From NCBI GenBank assembly GCA_002794735.1, contig NBAZ01000009.1, forward strand, positions 806,001-870,000: a DNA stretch of 64,000 nucleotides. The letters run 5' to 3'. Numbering within the stretch: position 1 is the first letter of the stretch; each line of letters starts with the position of its first letter. This document shows, piece by piece, positions 49,164-61,627 of the stretch. This stretch comes from Pyrrhoderma lamaoense (taxonomy: Eukaryota > Basidiomycota > Agaricomycetes > Hymenochaetales > Hymenochaetaceae). The notes under the pieces were generated by a model. The model saw only the letters and a list, made by a program, of their open reading frames with translations. It was not told the DNA's origin and ran no database searches. Both the position numbers and the translations under genes were made by a program.

Positions 49164-50530
49164 TTACAATTTCCCCTTTATTTCCTCAATGCCCTCAATC
49201 CATTTCAACAGTTCAACATTCAATTTCTCCGGCGCAGCAAGCATTATCCAGTGGTCGGTATCAAAATCCACTATCGTTGCATTCTTGCACCATTTTTGAA
49301 CGGATAATTTGCCCATTGTCGGGTTACAAACTTCATCCTTCAAAGCAGCGCCAAAGAAGACGGGTGCGGTTATTTCGAATTGAGATGGTGAAATTTCTAT
49401 GTGTAATCATCAGCATAGCTGTATGCATGGATTAATGTTGCTTGAAGAAGCAAACCTTTATCATCATTTGGTGTATGAAGATCGAGCATAGCTCGGTACC
49501 AGCATCCAGGAGCTTCAAAACCACCTTTGACTATATTTTCTTTGTGTTTTTGTAGCTCCTGTACACGTCATGAGTTAACTTCAGTTTAAGAGAAGAAGGC
49601 AAAAATCTCTAACCTCCTTTGAAAGATATGAAGGTCCATCGCCTTCCATGCGGTCAGCCAGTAGCCAAGCTTTGATAGCTCCAACAGGACCAACTTGAGT
49701 TTTCCATATGCTAGGATCCTGCGGGAAGATGATGTTAAAGAACGAATCGACCTATCAATAGATTATCAGTAACAGTTTAGAAGTTTGAGATTTCGGTATA
49801 GAAGGAAATAGTCTTTAAGGCTGATTGAGCGTGGACTCACATGGTCCTTGATTATATTTGATTCCTCCGCCAAAAATTTCCAGTAACCAAAGTTTACATA
49901 TCCAAGACTTTTTTCAGCCATAGATAATATTGCTTCATAATCAAAATTTTGAGACGGTGGAGCATATGCGTAGGCAAGGAATCCATATGCAATGAAACGT
50001 GAAGGATAGTAATAGACAAGACGGACGACAACACCTGAACCCCTAACGCAATTGTGAAGAACCATGATTCAATAAAGTGGTTTGTTATATTAAATAATAG
50101 ATAATATACCAGTCATGTCCTATAACAATAACCTTGTCAAGATTCTCTGCATCAAGGATGTCAGATAGATCTTTTGCCATGAGTTTGATTCGATAGAGTG
50201 AAGCATCTAGAGGCTTATCCGTCCCGCCGTATCCTAACATACTAAAAATATATAGCATTTAGTGGAGTTTCCTTTTATTCTGAAGTAAGGGCAAAGATGC
50301 TCCATAGTATTATAGGGAATAAGGTCTTCCAACACTTACTCAGGAACCAAAACTCCAAAGCCTTTCTCCCTAAAGAATTGGACCTGATGGTGCCAATCAT
50401 ATGAGGTTGATGGATACCCATGTAAGAATAGGAGAGTCGGCTTTCCATCCTGAGCACGACTGGGTGCATAGAAATAATGATAATTCAACCCGCGTGAGGT
50501 CTTCACATCCTTGTATAAAGAAGGATCCAT
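49164..50530 (-). CDS. Epoxide-hydrolase-like alpha/beta hydrolase
   Basis: Alpha/beta-hydrolase-fold enzyme of the epoxide hydrolase branch, which opens epoxides to diols through an aspartate ester. It starts MDPSLYKDVKTSRGLNYHYF at 50530. The oxyanion-hole motif HGYP lies in LLFLHGYPSTSYDWHHQV. The nucleophile elbow is VIGHDW then GSGVVVRLV, with the catalytic Asp and an intron right after the Trp. The late part has PVFFGAALKDEVCNP and the probable catalytic His in DFDTDHWIMLAAPEKLN. Stop at 49164-49166 after EIKGKL. The order is typical of fungal soluble epoxide hydrolases of about 330 residues. No signal peptide, so probably cytosolic. Next to a P450 array, a role in handling epoxides made by P450s is plausible but inferred. 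Confidence 0.9.
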
Positions 50531-51392
50531 GGTTTGAGTTCTATTATTTTTAGATTTAGGTTCCAGAGAGGTCGAAGTTTGGCACCAGAAGTGTGATTGT
50601 TGAAGAAGAGATATCTCAACGCTCTTATGTCTGTCCTACTGGAACTTATAAAATAGAAGACCGGGATTTAGTATGGACCGTATTGCTTCCTTGTGAAAAT
50701 ATGTTATCAAGATTTAAATAAGATTATCCGATATTCATGAGGTAACAATTCTAATAGAATAAGATTCTCACGCTACGCAACCGAGTAGAAAAAATTACGT
50801 AATTCATGGACAATAATTTGATTCTGTTGTTACTTGTTTTGATGGCATTCAGTGGCTGCCACATTGTGAAACTTGAACTGAGGCTGAAAGGGACTAATTT
50901 GAAAGGAGATTCATCTTTTGAGCTTAGCTATAAGGTATATCGGATATTACAGCAGCTAGTAGTATGATGCCAATGACGAATCATTCGGATATGCGCATCA
51001 AATTTATCCCTGAAATTTGTATTGTCACGATTCGAGAGCGAAACTCTCCGAATTGCATTCAAAGTCTTTATCATTGCTTCTTAAAAACTTCACATTAGAG
51101 CTATAGATCCCGGCTACGGCTACTTTCTGAGAGCTTTGGCTAATTGTAGAGTTTCTTATATGAATTTAGCTTGTATAAGATAATCCACCTTAAGTCGTTT
51201 TCAAAGCTTTTCATTTAGTACTAAAGCAATTACTCCTATAGCTTATGTACAATCACCGTTGATATATCGAACTTATCAGCTTATTATTTAGTATCTAAAG
51301 ATAACACCGGAAAGAAGGATGATTCTTACATTGTGATCAGCTCCACAGTATACTCATCACGTATATGTATATGATCCTATCGACACACTGCA
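50531..51392. other. Spacer between the hydrolase and the first tandem P450
   Basis: About 860 bp, AT-rich. Upstream region of the hydrolase gene and 3' region of the P450. No gene or repeat recognised. Confidence 0.5.
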
Positions 51393-53697
51393 TTAATTCT
51401 TAGTCGCGTTCTCTGCATCAATTGCTTGATGAAGTAAGGAGTGCACAGCATCGTTTCTTGCTTTGATTGTACACCTAAACTGTGCAGGATGTCTATATCC
51501 GAGGTGATATATTTATAAATTTCCATATTATCAAGCAGGAAAATCTTACCTTATAAATTGTTGAGTATATGATATTTCTGGCATTATGGGGCTTCCTTCA
51601 TCATCAGTGGCCTTCTCAATGACGCACGTGGCTAATATGGTCGCGATGACAATAAATATCTACGTGTATATGATGGCGTTACTTGTGATTACTCGCCCGA
51701 TTTTGTATCACGAACTTACGCTGGATTCAGCAAAATGCTTTCCGGGACATATTCTATCAGTTAACAAAGGACATAGAAGTCAAGACATGTAGAGTTAGTA
51801 AAGGATTTATCAAATAATACCTTCTCCCTGTACTAAATGTTACTTTGTTTGGCTCTAACGGAGGCTTCGTGTCCTTACTTGAAAGGAAGCGCTCGGGATA
51901 AACTTATCCGGCTCAGGATATTCTGAGGGGTCTCGAAGGATCGCCCTGATAGTTTTTTATACTTCAAGAGATATGTACGTATTTCGTCGTAGCACGTACC
52001 ATAAGTTTCCTATTATAATACTGTTAGCAGGGACTCTGTAACCACGGATCTCATCGTCAACTTCCACAATATGAGGAGCCGCTAGGTATAATGAATTAGT
52101 GAGTTAAGTCTACATGAATCAACAAGACGGTCTACGGACGGGTACTTGCAACTGCTTGCCACCTGCAAAATTGTTATCATGTCAGCCTACCTTTGGAGTA
52201 TCTACAAAAGTAACCAAACACACCGCAAGCACTCCTTTCGAATCGCATCAACATATACAAGTTTTGGTAGATCATCAAAAGTCGGCAGAGAATCCTTCCC
52301 TACAACCGACTCAATCTCTTCCTGAGCATGCTTTTGGACATCGGGATAGAGAACCATAGCCAGTATAAACGTCAGGATAGCCGAAACGGTCTTTTATTGT
52401 ATGAAGAATAAGCTTGAGGATCCCAAATTGAAAAATATGAGACGAACAGTGTCAGCCCCTCCTACAAAATAGATTTACTAAGAGCGAAAATACGTAGATA
52501 TATAAAGGTGAACTTACCCGCGTATATAATTGAAGTTACCTTGGCGATAAAGTCTTCATCAGTACGTGAGACTTTACCACTCTTGCTCTTGATTATCTCA
52601 TACAGTCTTCCAGTGATAGAAGAATGTCCACCTCCTTTTTCCTTTGTTTAATTGTATCAGTTTGATTCAAATGCCGTAAGTTTGTATCATTTACATAGTC
52701 CTTCTTGAACATTTCAATGGGCTCCCTGTACATTCTCATAGACTCAATGTAGGCCCTCTTCGCTGTTTCAAGGAAACCCATCCATGGGAGCCATGAGGGA
52801 AGATATTGCAACCAGGGAACATCATTAACGACGTAGTATCCTTGTGCGTCAGAGAAGGCCTCTAATCCTTTTTCGGCAATTTCAATGAAAGGATCGTTCT
52901 GTTCTTTGACTAGAAGGAGAACGTATGCGTATGAGAATTGTACAAGATAGATCTGAAAGGTGTCTGCACACCATCATAATCATAGGTAATCTTCATGATC
53001 AATTCTGCGGCTGCACTAATGAAGATATTTGAACACACGTAAACTGTAGCACGTAAAAAAATTATCTCATACAGCCTTACTGAATTTACAAAGTCGTCAG
53101 GGTTTTTGGTCAATCGTGTTGCTAGTCTATATGCTGAGAGGCTCTGTAAAGGGTGATACTCTGAGATGACAGATTGGTGAAGAAATTGATGAAGTTTTTG
53201 TCGAGCTGCACGTAGCTCGGGCCCATAAGGGAGCAAGCTTATGAACCATTCATTCCATCCTTCCCTGGAAAAAAAGCATACATGTCAAAGATATAAAAGT
53301 AGTAGAGGTGAATATCAACACACAAATCGTTCATAGTATAACGAGGTCGAGATGAGTATATATTTCCACGTTTCTCGAACATTTCAGACAATATTTTATA
53401 GTCGTTTACATAGATGTAACATGTTCCGAATACCTTCAGATAGACAATAGGCCCTTGTTACCAGGGTCGATAAGTTGGGTCAAAAACAATCCTAGCTTAT
53501 CACTCACCATATCTATCTCTCAACTCATCGAGTGTCTCGGTTTTCCTCGTAGCCATCATATCAAAGAAGTTACCTATAAGAGGTAACCCAGGTGGTCCAG
53601 GTGGAGGAGGGAGTCTGTGTTGATTCCGTCTAAACCGTTGTATGAAATAAAGTAGTAAGCAACAGACAATCAGTCCGTCAATTAACAAGTGAGGCAT
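51393..53697 (-). CDS. Cytochrome P450, tandem copy A (one frame slip)
   Basis: Membrane-anchored mono-oxygenase. It starts at 53697 with a hydrophobic anchor (MPHLLIDGLIVCCLLLYF), a basic stop-transfer segment and the proline hinge PPPPGPPGLPLIGN. Landmarks: GTCYIYVNDYKILSEMFEKR; LRAARQKLHQFLHQ; PSWLPWMGFLETAKRAYIES; I-helix AGGADT followed by an intron and TVSAILTFILAM; K-helix KECLRWQ; PAPHIV; and haem loop FSTGRR-ICPGKHFAESS with an intron between the arginines and ICPG. The end is HPAQFRCTIKARND, with TAA at 51393-51395. About eleven short introns. At 51895-51897 (coding ATCCCGAG) one base is missing just before the PERF motif, where copies B and C have intact PERF. This is either a sequence error or a young frameshift. 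Confidence 0.93.
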
Positions 53698-55633
53698 AAT
53701 AAGACTAAAGACAAGAGAGAGATGGGAGGGAAGGGGTACAGAAGCCTCAAGTCTGACCCGCCTGTCTTATATTTGTCCCTTGCAATCCATTACTATATTG
53801 GATTTTCTGTATACCGGGCTTAACTTGTTCCCATACCTTGTGTTCAACGAAAGTGGATACCGTTTCATCCTATCTCCCAAAGCAGACATATCAATGCTTT
53901 TAAAATAATCATGTCAATCAAGGCTGGCATTCTCCGGTGGAGGTTCTACAAGAATAAGTTACCGCAATCACCTCTCTTTTTTGGTGAGTTTGTGGGGAAT
54001 ATGTAAAGGACGACAGTAATGACATTCCAGAGAAGTACCTATGTTACTTTGAGAGATGTAATTCTTGATATGTAGGATTTAGCGTCCTAGTTACACATTA
54101 TTCGTCAATATAATCATGTATGCTCATAAAGAGGATGAGAGAAAGAAAAAAGGTACTTTAGCCAATGGACTCACAAAAATCCCGACCACCAAACCCTCAA
54201 GCTGATAGCAGATGTTCACTTGTTGTACATGTGTAGCAGGTCTCTTCTGACTAACATAAGCACAGCTGATCACGGCTCGAATTTCTAAACCCGATATCTC
54301 AGTATGCTCTCAAGTACGTATTTATAATTGTAGAGTTGATTTCCGACTCTTACTTTTACAAGTCCAATATAATCAGGAGGGAAAGTATCATACGTGTTGA
54401 GTTAGCAACGATAGTCAATGCACTTTTTCAAGTGCTACTGGCTATTATCTTTTCAATTTCTCCACTAGACATGTGAACCCCAAATTTCTTTCGCACTATT
54501 CTTGTCATCTGATGATACCATTCATGTGATATATATGAAACAGTGTATTGCTGAGTGTCAATCTATATATTCTTGTTTGGAAACAAAGATCACCAACCGG
54601 TACAAACTCGGCAGCCTAGTAGAACATCACACGGGGTACGGTCTCTTCTTAAAAGCTAGTCATTGCAGTAGAAGAAGCAAGTTGTCAGCGTACATGAGCA
54701 GAGCATTGCAATGACCAAGATATCATCTCCTACGAGGATTTCAGCCTCGCAGTAGGAGACTTCGATCGGACGCGAATGTAGTCGCTAGAATTTGACAGGG
54801 CCGCATGGTTCTTGTTCACGATTACCTAATATGTTTCTATATACAGATTAAAAATGTCACGGGTATATGTAATATACAGGTGGGTATACGAAAGGACGCC
54901 AGGCACTAGCACATAAGCGAATGTTTCGTCAAATGCAGTTGAGAAAATATCCAAATAGTGTATGTCGCTTACGGTTCCTGGCATCCTTTCGTATACCCAC
55001 CTGTAGAACGAACGACATCTTCATGTATGGAAGCTGATAGGTGTTTTCAAATCAGTGCTGCTAATCTAGAAACTGACATCCCTTATACATGTATTATCAG
55101 TATACCCGATTGCGTATGGAGTAGTTCCTGAGTTCGTTTCGAATAAGGTTACAATCCTAAGCTTCACGGAAATTGTCTGAACCCTGCCTATATACAATAA
55201 TTTGGCATGATATAGTCCCACCTCGAGGGTCTCTCACGAGATTCTTTGTGCCAATGAGAGGTATTTCCATGAGAAGGTGCACCCTGAGACATATATGCTT
55301 GGCTTATGGTGGCAAGTGCCAAAACTTCATATAAAACGACGCAAAATAAATTAATGCGTTTGTTAGTAATGAGTAATGTGCCATAGTCCTTCACTCGTTT
55401 CACTCATGAGCAGCTAATCTTTTCCTTAAACTGAGGATGGTGAGCCAGTATACTTACCCTAGTATACTTACCCTTATAGTAACTTGATGTGTGATTTAGA
55501 GCTTATCATCTATATCACCAAAATATATAAAGAAGAAAGAACAAAGGATAAGTATATATTGTAACTACTTCTGTAAACAACCTTTTCTATTACAGGTATA
55601 GTACCCCAGTCACTTAAACTCGCGAACTTAGGA
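53698..55633. other. Spacer between P450 copies A and B
   Basis: About 1.9 kb without a recognisable gene. It contains the MITE-like element at 54875-55005. The part next to 53698 is the promoter of copy A and the part next to 55633 is the 3' end of copy B. Confidence 0.55.
54875..55005. mobile_element. MITE-like element, 131 bp
   Basis: Two inverted arms of 29 bp, including the flanking TA, that differ at one position (AAGGACGCC against AAGGATGCC read inwards). Each arm begins TA then CAGGTGGGTATACGAAAGG and ends GCCAGG. Both ends abut TA, as expected for a TA target-site duplication of the Tc1/mariner superfamily. The interior is about 70 bp and non-coding, with a further short inverted match (TAAGCGA). 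The same end sequence, in variant form, borders the element at 58702-58996. Family assignment is inferred. Confidence 0.8.
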
Positions 55634-57889
55634 TCAATTCTTTTCAGGCGTCTCCGCATCGATGGCTCGATTTAGCAAAGACAGCATCTCTGCATTCCGC
55701 GGCTTTATCACACATTTGAATGGGGCGGGATGTCTAATCCGAAGCGATAAATATAGACTGCATCAAATTAGAAAGAACCTTACCTTATAAGTTGTTGAGT
55801 ATATAACATCTCTGGTATAACGGTATTTCCATGACTATCAATACTCCTTTCGATGTTGCATGTAGCTAATATAGTAGCAATGTCAATAAAGATCTAAACA
55901 TAACTTTTCATATAAGCATCTCATATATGATTCTAACTAGGACGTACGCTGCTTTCAGCAAGGTGCTTCCCAGGGCAGACTCTAAAGCGTAATTAGTGTT
56001 CTTGATCAATAGTAAACTCAAAGCTAATCAGAGATCACCTCCTTCCGATACTGAATGCCACCTTATTTGGCTCTAACGGTGGCTTCGTATCTTCACCAAG
56101 GAAGCGTTCTGGTTTGAACTGATCTGGATCGGGATATTCATTGGGATCTCGTAGGATGGCCCTGGAGATAATTAATGCTTTAAACGTGATATGGGTTAGC
56201 ATGTTACTCACCAAATATTCCCTAATATGACACTATTAGCTGGAATTTTGTAACCAAGAATCTCATCATCGTTGGCCACAGTATGTGGAGCAGCTAAGAA
56301 GACAATCAGGTCAATGTGCAATCATAAGAATCATTACGCACGGGTGCTTGTTACGGGTTGCCATCTTGTGGATGGTACATCAGTCACCACAGTGGGATAA
56401 GCTCAAGGGGGAAATGCTTACACACCTTAGACATTCTTTTCGGATGGCATCAATATATTTGAGCTTAGGTAGGTCATTAAATGTGGGAAGATTATTCTTC
56501 CCTACGACTTTATCGATCTCCTCTTGAGCGCGTTTCTGGACTTCAGGGTACAGGACCATGGCTAGTATGAACGTTAATATTGACGATACAGTCTTTAAAG
56601 TTTAATCAGATAAGGGGCCTCTAGGAATTATGTGCAGGTGACGAACAGTATCAGCCCCACCTGTCAAGGAAAGAGTTCAGATTGATAGTCGGTCGTTATG
56701 TGGGATGCGTAACCCACCAGCATATACTATTGATGTGATCTTTGCAATAAAATCCTCATCATTCTGTGAGATTTCGCCAGTCTTGCCTTTCATGAGCTCG
56801 AATAATTTAGCTGTCATTGAAGAGTGATCCTCTCCCGCTTCCTTCAAACTACTTTAAATCACGGCTAAGTTTCATAAAGATTACATTACTTACAAATCTC
56901 TTCTTGAACATCTCGTAGGGCTTCTTATACATGTTCATTGAGTCTATATAGCCTTGCTTAGCTATTCTTAGAAATCCCATTCCTGGAAGCCATGACGGCA
57001 AGTATTGTAACCAAGGAAGATCATTCACGAGGTAAAATCCTTGAGCGTCTGAGAAAGCATCTACACCTTTTTCAGCAATGCTAACGAATGGATCATTCTG
57101 CCCCTTGACTAAACCGAGGAGTATGCATGATAAATGAACAATTTGATGGATCAGGGAAAGTATCTACGTACCATCATAATCATATGTGACCTTCATGATA
57201 ACGTCCGCGGCAGCTCTAATAAAGAATGAGAATGTATGCCAAAAACAAACAATTATTATTTACAGTCTCACTGAATCTACAAATTTCTCGGGATTTTTAA
57301 TCAACCGCACTGCCAGTCTGTACGCCGCGAGTGTTTGAGGTAGGAGATAGTCTGGGACGACTGAATGCTGGAGAAAGTGGTGAAGTTTTTGACGAGCTGC
57401 CCGTAGTTCAGGTCCGTAGGGGAGTGTCACTACAAACCACTCATTCCACCCTTCACTATGTCACTACATGAGTTATTAGTTTTGTTTAGACACTAGAATT
57501 GACTGACAGCTCATTCATGACATAATATGGCCGTGATGAGTATATATTACCACGTTTCTCGAACATGTCAGACATAGTTTTATAGTCATTTATATAGATA
57601 TATGAAGTTCCAAAAACGTTCAGGTAGACAATAGGTCCTTGGATTCACGGTAAGCTAACAAGTATAAGGATGAGCTGTATAGATACTCACCATATTTATC
57701 TCTCCAATAATCAAGAGTCTCGGTTTTCCTCGAATCTATCATGTCAAAAAAGTTACCTATCAGTGGCAAGCCCGTAGGTCCAGGTGGTAATGGGGTCATT
57801 TGTTTTCGCTTTTGCCTATACCTCTGTGAAAGATAGAGGCAAAGCAGGGAGCAGCAAACAAGTAGTACATCGACTGGAGGAGTGGGCAT
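55634..57889 (-). CDS. Cytochrome P450, tandem copy B
   Basis: Paralogue of copy A, apparently intact in the parts I could check. It starts at 57889 with MPTPPVDVLLVCCSLLCLYL and hinge PLPPGPTGLPLIGNFFDM. Landmarks: an EMFEKRGNIYSS-like block near 57570; LPYGPELRAARQKLH; PSWLPGMGFLRIAKQGYIDS; I-helix AGGADT, intron, TVSSILTFILAMVLYPEVQKR; K-helix CLRWQPVTS; PAPHTVANDDEILGYKIPAN; PERFLGEDTKPPLEPNKVAF; haem loop FSIGRR-VCPGKHLAESS. The end is HPAPFKCVIKPRNAEMLSLL, with TGA at 55634-55636. The intron just after the AGGADT motif begins GTTCGT, as in copy A and in the P450 at the left edge, which points to common descent of the gene structure. Substrate unknown. Confidence 0.95.
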
Positions 57890-59333
57890 ATTTGATTAAA
57901 GGCAGGGGTATGTGGTTGAAGACCTCAACTTTAAACTTGAAGTTCCCCGTTGTGACCGAGAGTCTCCGTTCTCAGCCGTTTTCATCTCAATATTTACAAT
58001 GTAAAAGATACATATTATGAGTTCAACATTTGTCATGTGAAGAGGCATGCTTCTTAGCGGAGTATTCTTGGTCCTTCAAGCTCCTAGGAGCACACTACTC
58101 AGTACCTTGAAGTTTATCGTCGAATTCAAATAAGGCATCACTCGGGGAAGTTGCGATCCCTTCTGTTAGTCACTGAGGAGTCTGGGAGAATATGTGAAAA
58201 AGAATGGAGATATTGATCTTGTGGTGCGAATAGAAGCTCGAGAATTTCTGACTCAAAGGCAGAGAAGACAAGAAAAATAGTTCGGTATTAAAATGCCCGT
58301 TTGCATTGTAGCAATACAAATATCAAGGCTGGATCAACCCGAGTGAGTACGCTTAATAAGACAAATTGAAGAAAATCGGAAGAAGAGAAGTATGACTGAT
58401 TACATTTAAATTATTACATACTTTCCGTGTTCTTGTTTCTAGAGGAGAATAGATACATTTATACCTCATTTGTACTGTTCCTTTATGGCAAAACACCAAG
58501 TTGAATTACTTCTAAGGTAGACCCGGATCAAAACAGATAAGTTTTATAGCAATCGCCATCAGTGTAGTCTAACTTATGACCAGTCAGCACATCAATGCAT
58601 CAAAGCGATGAAAATTCACTGGTACAGATTATGATACGAACATGCGCACAAACAAAACATATTGACATCGCAATTCAGTTGAAAATCTTCGCTGTTTCGT
58701 TCAGCTGGGTATAATCAAGGACGCCAGGGTCCTTGATCGACATTAGTATTAACTGGGTTGGCGATTCAACAATCAGCAAAGCCAACTATTCTCTCCCAAC
58801 TTCTAAGGTCACCGCCAGCCTTAAGTGCTTAGAAAACATACTCCTTATACATCAATAAGCTATAGGAGTATATCACTCTACTAGAGTGAAAAGAGATACA
58901 TATTTTATCCGAGAATTTGCTTGCTTTAAGAGGAGTCAATTACTATATACGTACTAGCTGATTATGATCCCTGGAGTCCTTGAATATACCCAGCTGTATA
59001 TACCAGCACAAAAATCGTATTCCTGAACCTCTCTCTTATATAATCGATCTTTATACCTAAAATAAAGCGATATAGTAGTTTATTCGAGAGTTCCAGCTGA
59101 CATACAAACCACTTTGTCTCGACCTTGTTATAAAAAAATCCAGATATATACCCTAGTGTCGGCGGCTTAGGGAGAATTCCGTTCACAGAACTAGGTAGTT
59201 ATTGGTAAAAAAATGTCTAATCGGACTCTTCGCAAGAGCTATTTTACAAGTTTACCAGGAAAGAACAAGTTTCATATGTTACATTCAATTATTTGTTGCA
59301 ATTTAATCATCACGCCGTTCTAGACCTTTGTTT
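57890..59333. other. Spacer between P450 copies B and C
   Basis: About 1.4 kb, no recognisable gene. It contains the 295-bp inverted-repeat element at 58702-58996. Confidence 0.55.
58702..58996. mobile_element. MITE-like element, 295 bp
   Basis: Inverted arms of 28 bp with two mismatches. Each begins CAGCTGGGTATA and continues TCAAGGAC/TGCCAGGG (left 58702-58729, right 58996-58969 on the other strand, where CGCC is replaced by CTCC). The left arm runs on into a local hairpin (TCAAGGAC ... GTCCTTGA). The right end abuts TA and the left abuts TT, so the target duplication is imperfect. The ends share the CAG-TGGGTATA and AAGGA-GCCAGG blocks with the 131-bp element at 54875-55005. No coding capacity. 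Probably a non-autonomous DNA transposon of the same family. Confidence 0.75.
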
Positions 59334-61627
59334 TTACTTCGCTTCGATAGCTTGTCGGAGCAGTGAGTATGCTTCTTTGCTCCTTGGCTTTATCATACAC
59401 TTAAACGGTTCAGGGTGTCTGAGAAGTATAAGAACATAAGGTTAAGGAAATGTGTAAACGAGATATGAACCTACCTAACTAGAAGCTCGGTGTAACTGGC
59501 ATCTGGAATAATGAATTTCCCATCAACATTTACGGCCATCTGAAAATCACAGGTAGCTAGCATGGTAGCTATATCGATAAAGGTCTGTGCTCAGACTCCA
59601 CGTTAGCTCTTGGAGAGCTGTTACTGATAATTATTTCAGAATCTCACACTATTTTCAGCAAAGTGGCGACCAGGGCATATTCTTGTGAACTTCTGAGCAT
59701 GAACGATTACTAGCATGGAGATATAAAGTTTTACCTCCTTCCAATACTAAAGGATATCTTGCTTGGCTCTAGCGGCTTCTTCTTTTCTTTACCCGGAAGG
59801 AAGCGCTCAGGGATGAACTGTTCTGGGTCGGGATATTCTATAGGATCCCGAAGAATTGCCCTAGATAACCTAAATTGGGTACAAAGAATTTCAGATTATA
59901 AGTGTATATACCATATATTTCCCATTATTACACTGTTAGCGGGGATATGGAAGCCAAGGACTTCATCATCTTCGGATACTGTATGCGGTACAGCTAGTAA
60001 TAGTGACTTAGTAGCCAAGATAGAATGTAAGTATACATGTATGTTACACACCAGTAACTACGACAGTTTCCCATCTTCATGGTCAAAGTATATGTCAAGC
60101 TTGCAGAGCACTTGTCAATAAAGAAATATATCAGCTTACCGCAAACATTCCTTTCGGATCGCATCAACATATTTTAGCTTTGGTAGATCTTCAAAAGTGG
60201 GGAGGGTGTTCTTTCCCACGACTGTGTCAACCTCTTCTTGAGCACGCTTTTGGATGTCAGGATGAAGGACCATAGCCAATATAAAAGTCAATAGTAATGA
60301 GACGGTCTTTAAGTCTCACTAGGTGAGAAGGGGAATGAAGAGTCAGAAGATAAGACACAAACAGTATCAGCCCCACCTATCAAAGAGAGTTTTAGAAGCA
60401 TGAAAGACTAGTTTGTAATATTCGTCCTACCGGCATATATAATTGAAGTCACTTTTGCAGTAAAGTCTTCGTCCACTTGTAAAAGCCTCCATTCTTATCT
60501 CTCATATTTTCAAGCAGCTTGCCAGTGATCGAGTCCTGTCCTTCTCCCCATTCCTTTGCACTATCATTTCATTCATAATTCAGGAGCAAAAAGAGTACGT
60601 GACTCACGAAACCTGCCTTGAACGATTCAAAAGGTTTCCTGTACATATTCATAGAGTCAATGTAGCCTTGTTTCGCTACTTTAAGAAAACCCATCCCCGG
60701 TAGCCATGGTGGCAAGTGTTGTAACCAGGGGATGTCGTTTACGAGTCGATAAGCTTGAGCATCTGAAAATGCCTCTATTCCTTTCTCAGCAATATTGACA
60801 AATGGATCATTGTCTTCCTTAACTATACCAAACAAGTATTATAGTGGGCCCATAACTACGTTGCACAAATCAGAAAATGACTACATACCATCATAATCGT
60901 ATGTAACTTTCATGATGACCTCAGCGGCAGCACTATAATGGAGACATAATCACTGAACTCGTTCAAGCATTTTCATCCTGAAAATTTATTCCTACAGCCT
61001 TACTGAGTTTCTGAAATCCTCAGGTTTCTCTATAAGCCGTGCTGCTAGATTGTATGCTGACGTAGTCTGCGCTGTGAAATAACTCGGGATGACAGGCTGT
61101 TGGAGATAACGGTGAAGCTTTTGACGGGCTAAACGTAGCTCGGACCATAAGGGAGTGAGGTTACAAACCAACTACTCCACCCTTCACTACATGTGATAAA
61201 GTTTTCAATATTATCAGGCTTCCCCAAGTGTGGATACGCGCTCACAGTTTATTCATGACAGAGTCTGGACGAGATGAATATATGCTCCCGCGTTTCTCGA
61301 ACATCTCGGATAGAGTTTTGAAGTCATTAACATAGATATAAGATGTCCCAAAAACATTCAGGTAGACGATAGGTCCTTGTACTCTCGCTCGAAGATCAAT
61401 CATACAACACTTCTTGTATCTTACTCACCATATTTGTCTCTCCAATAGTCGAGAGTCTTTGTCTCTTTCGCGACTATCATATCGAAAAAGTTACCTATTA
61501 AAGGCAAGCCTCTAGGCCCTGGTGGAAGTGGAAGACTTTGGTCTTTCTTTTTACTCCATCGTCTTGAAAGATAGAAGAAAAGTACAACACTGCAGACAAA
61601 CAACGAGTCAACTAGTATGGTGGGCAT
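59334..61627 (-). CDS. Cytochrome P450, tandem copy C (two frame slips)
   Basis: Paralogue of A and B. The start at 61627 (MPTILVDSLFVCSVVLFFYL) was chosen because it aligns with the starts of A and B; the open frame runs 36 codons further upstream without support. Hinge PLPPGPRGLPLIGNFFDM. Landmarks: PPWLPGMGFLKVAKQGYIDS; I-helix GADT, intron with donor GTTTGT, TVSLLLTFILAMV; PERFLPGKEKKKPLEPSKI; FSIGR before the haem loop; HPEPFKCMIKPRSKEAYSLL. TAA at 59334-59336. Two single-base gaps: at 61142-61143 (coding GGTCCGAG, where B reads PYGPELR) and at 60481-60484 (coding CTTTTACAAG, before VDEDF). Either a pseudogene or, given the same kind of gaps in essential genes here, sequence error. Confidence 0.92.
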
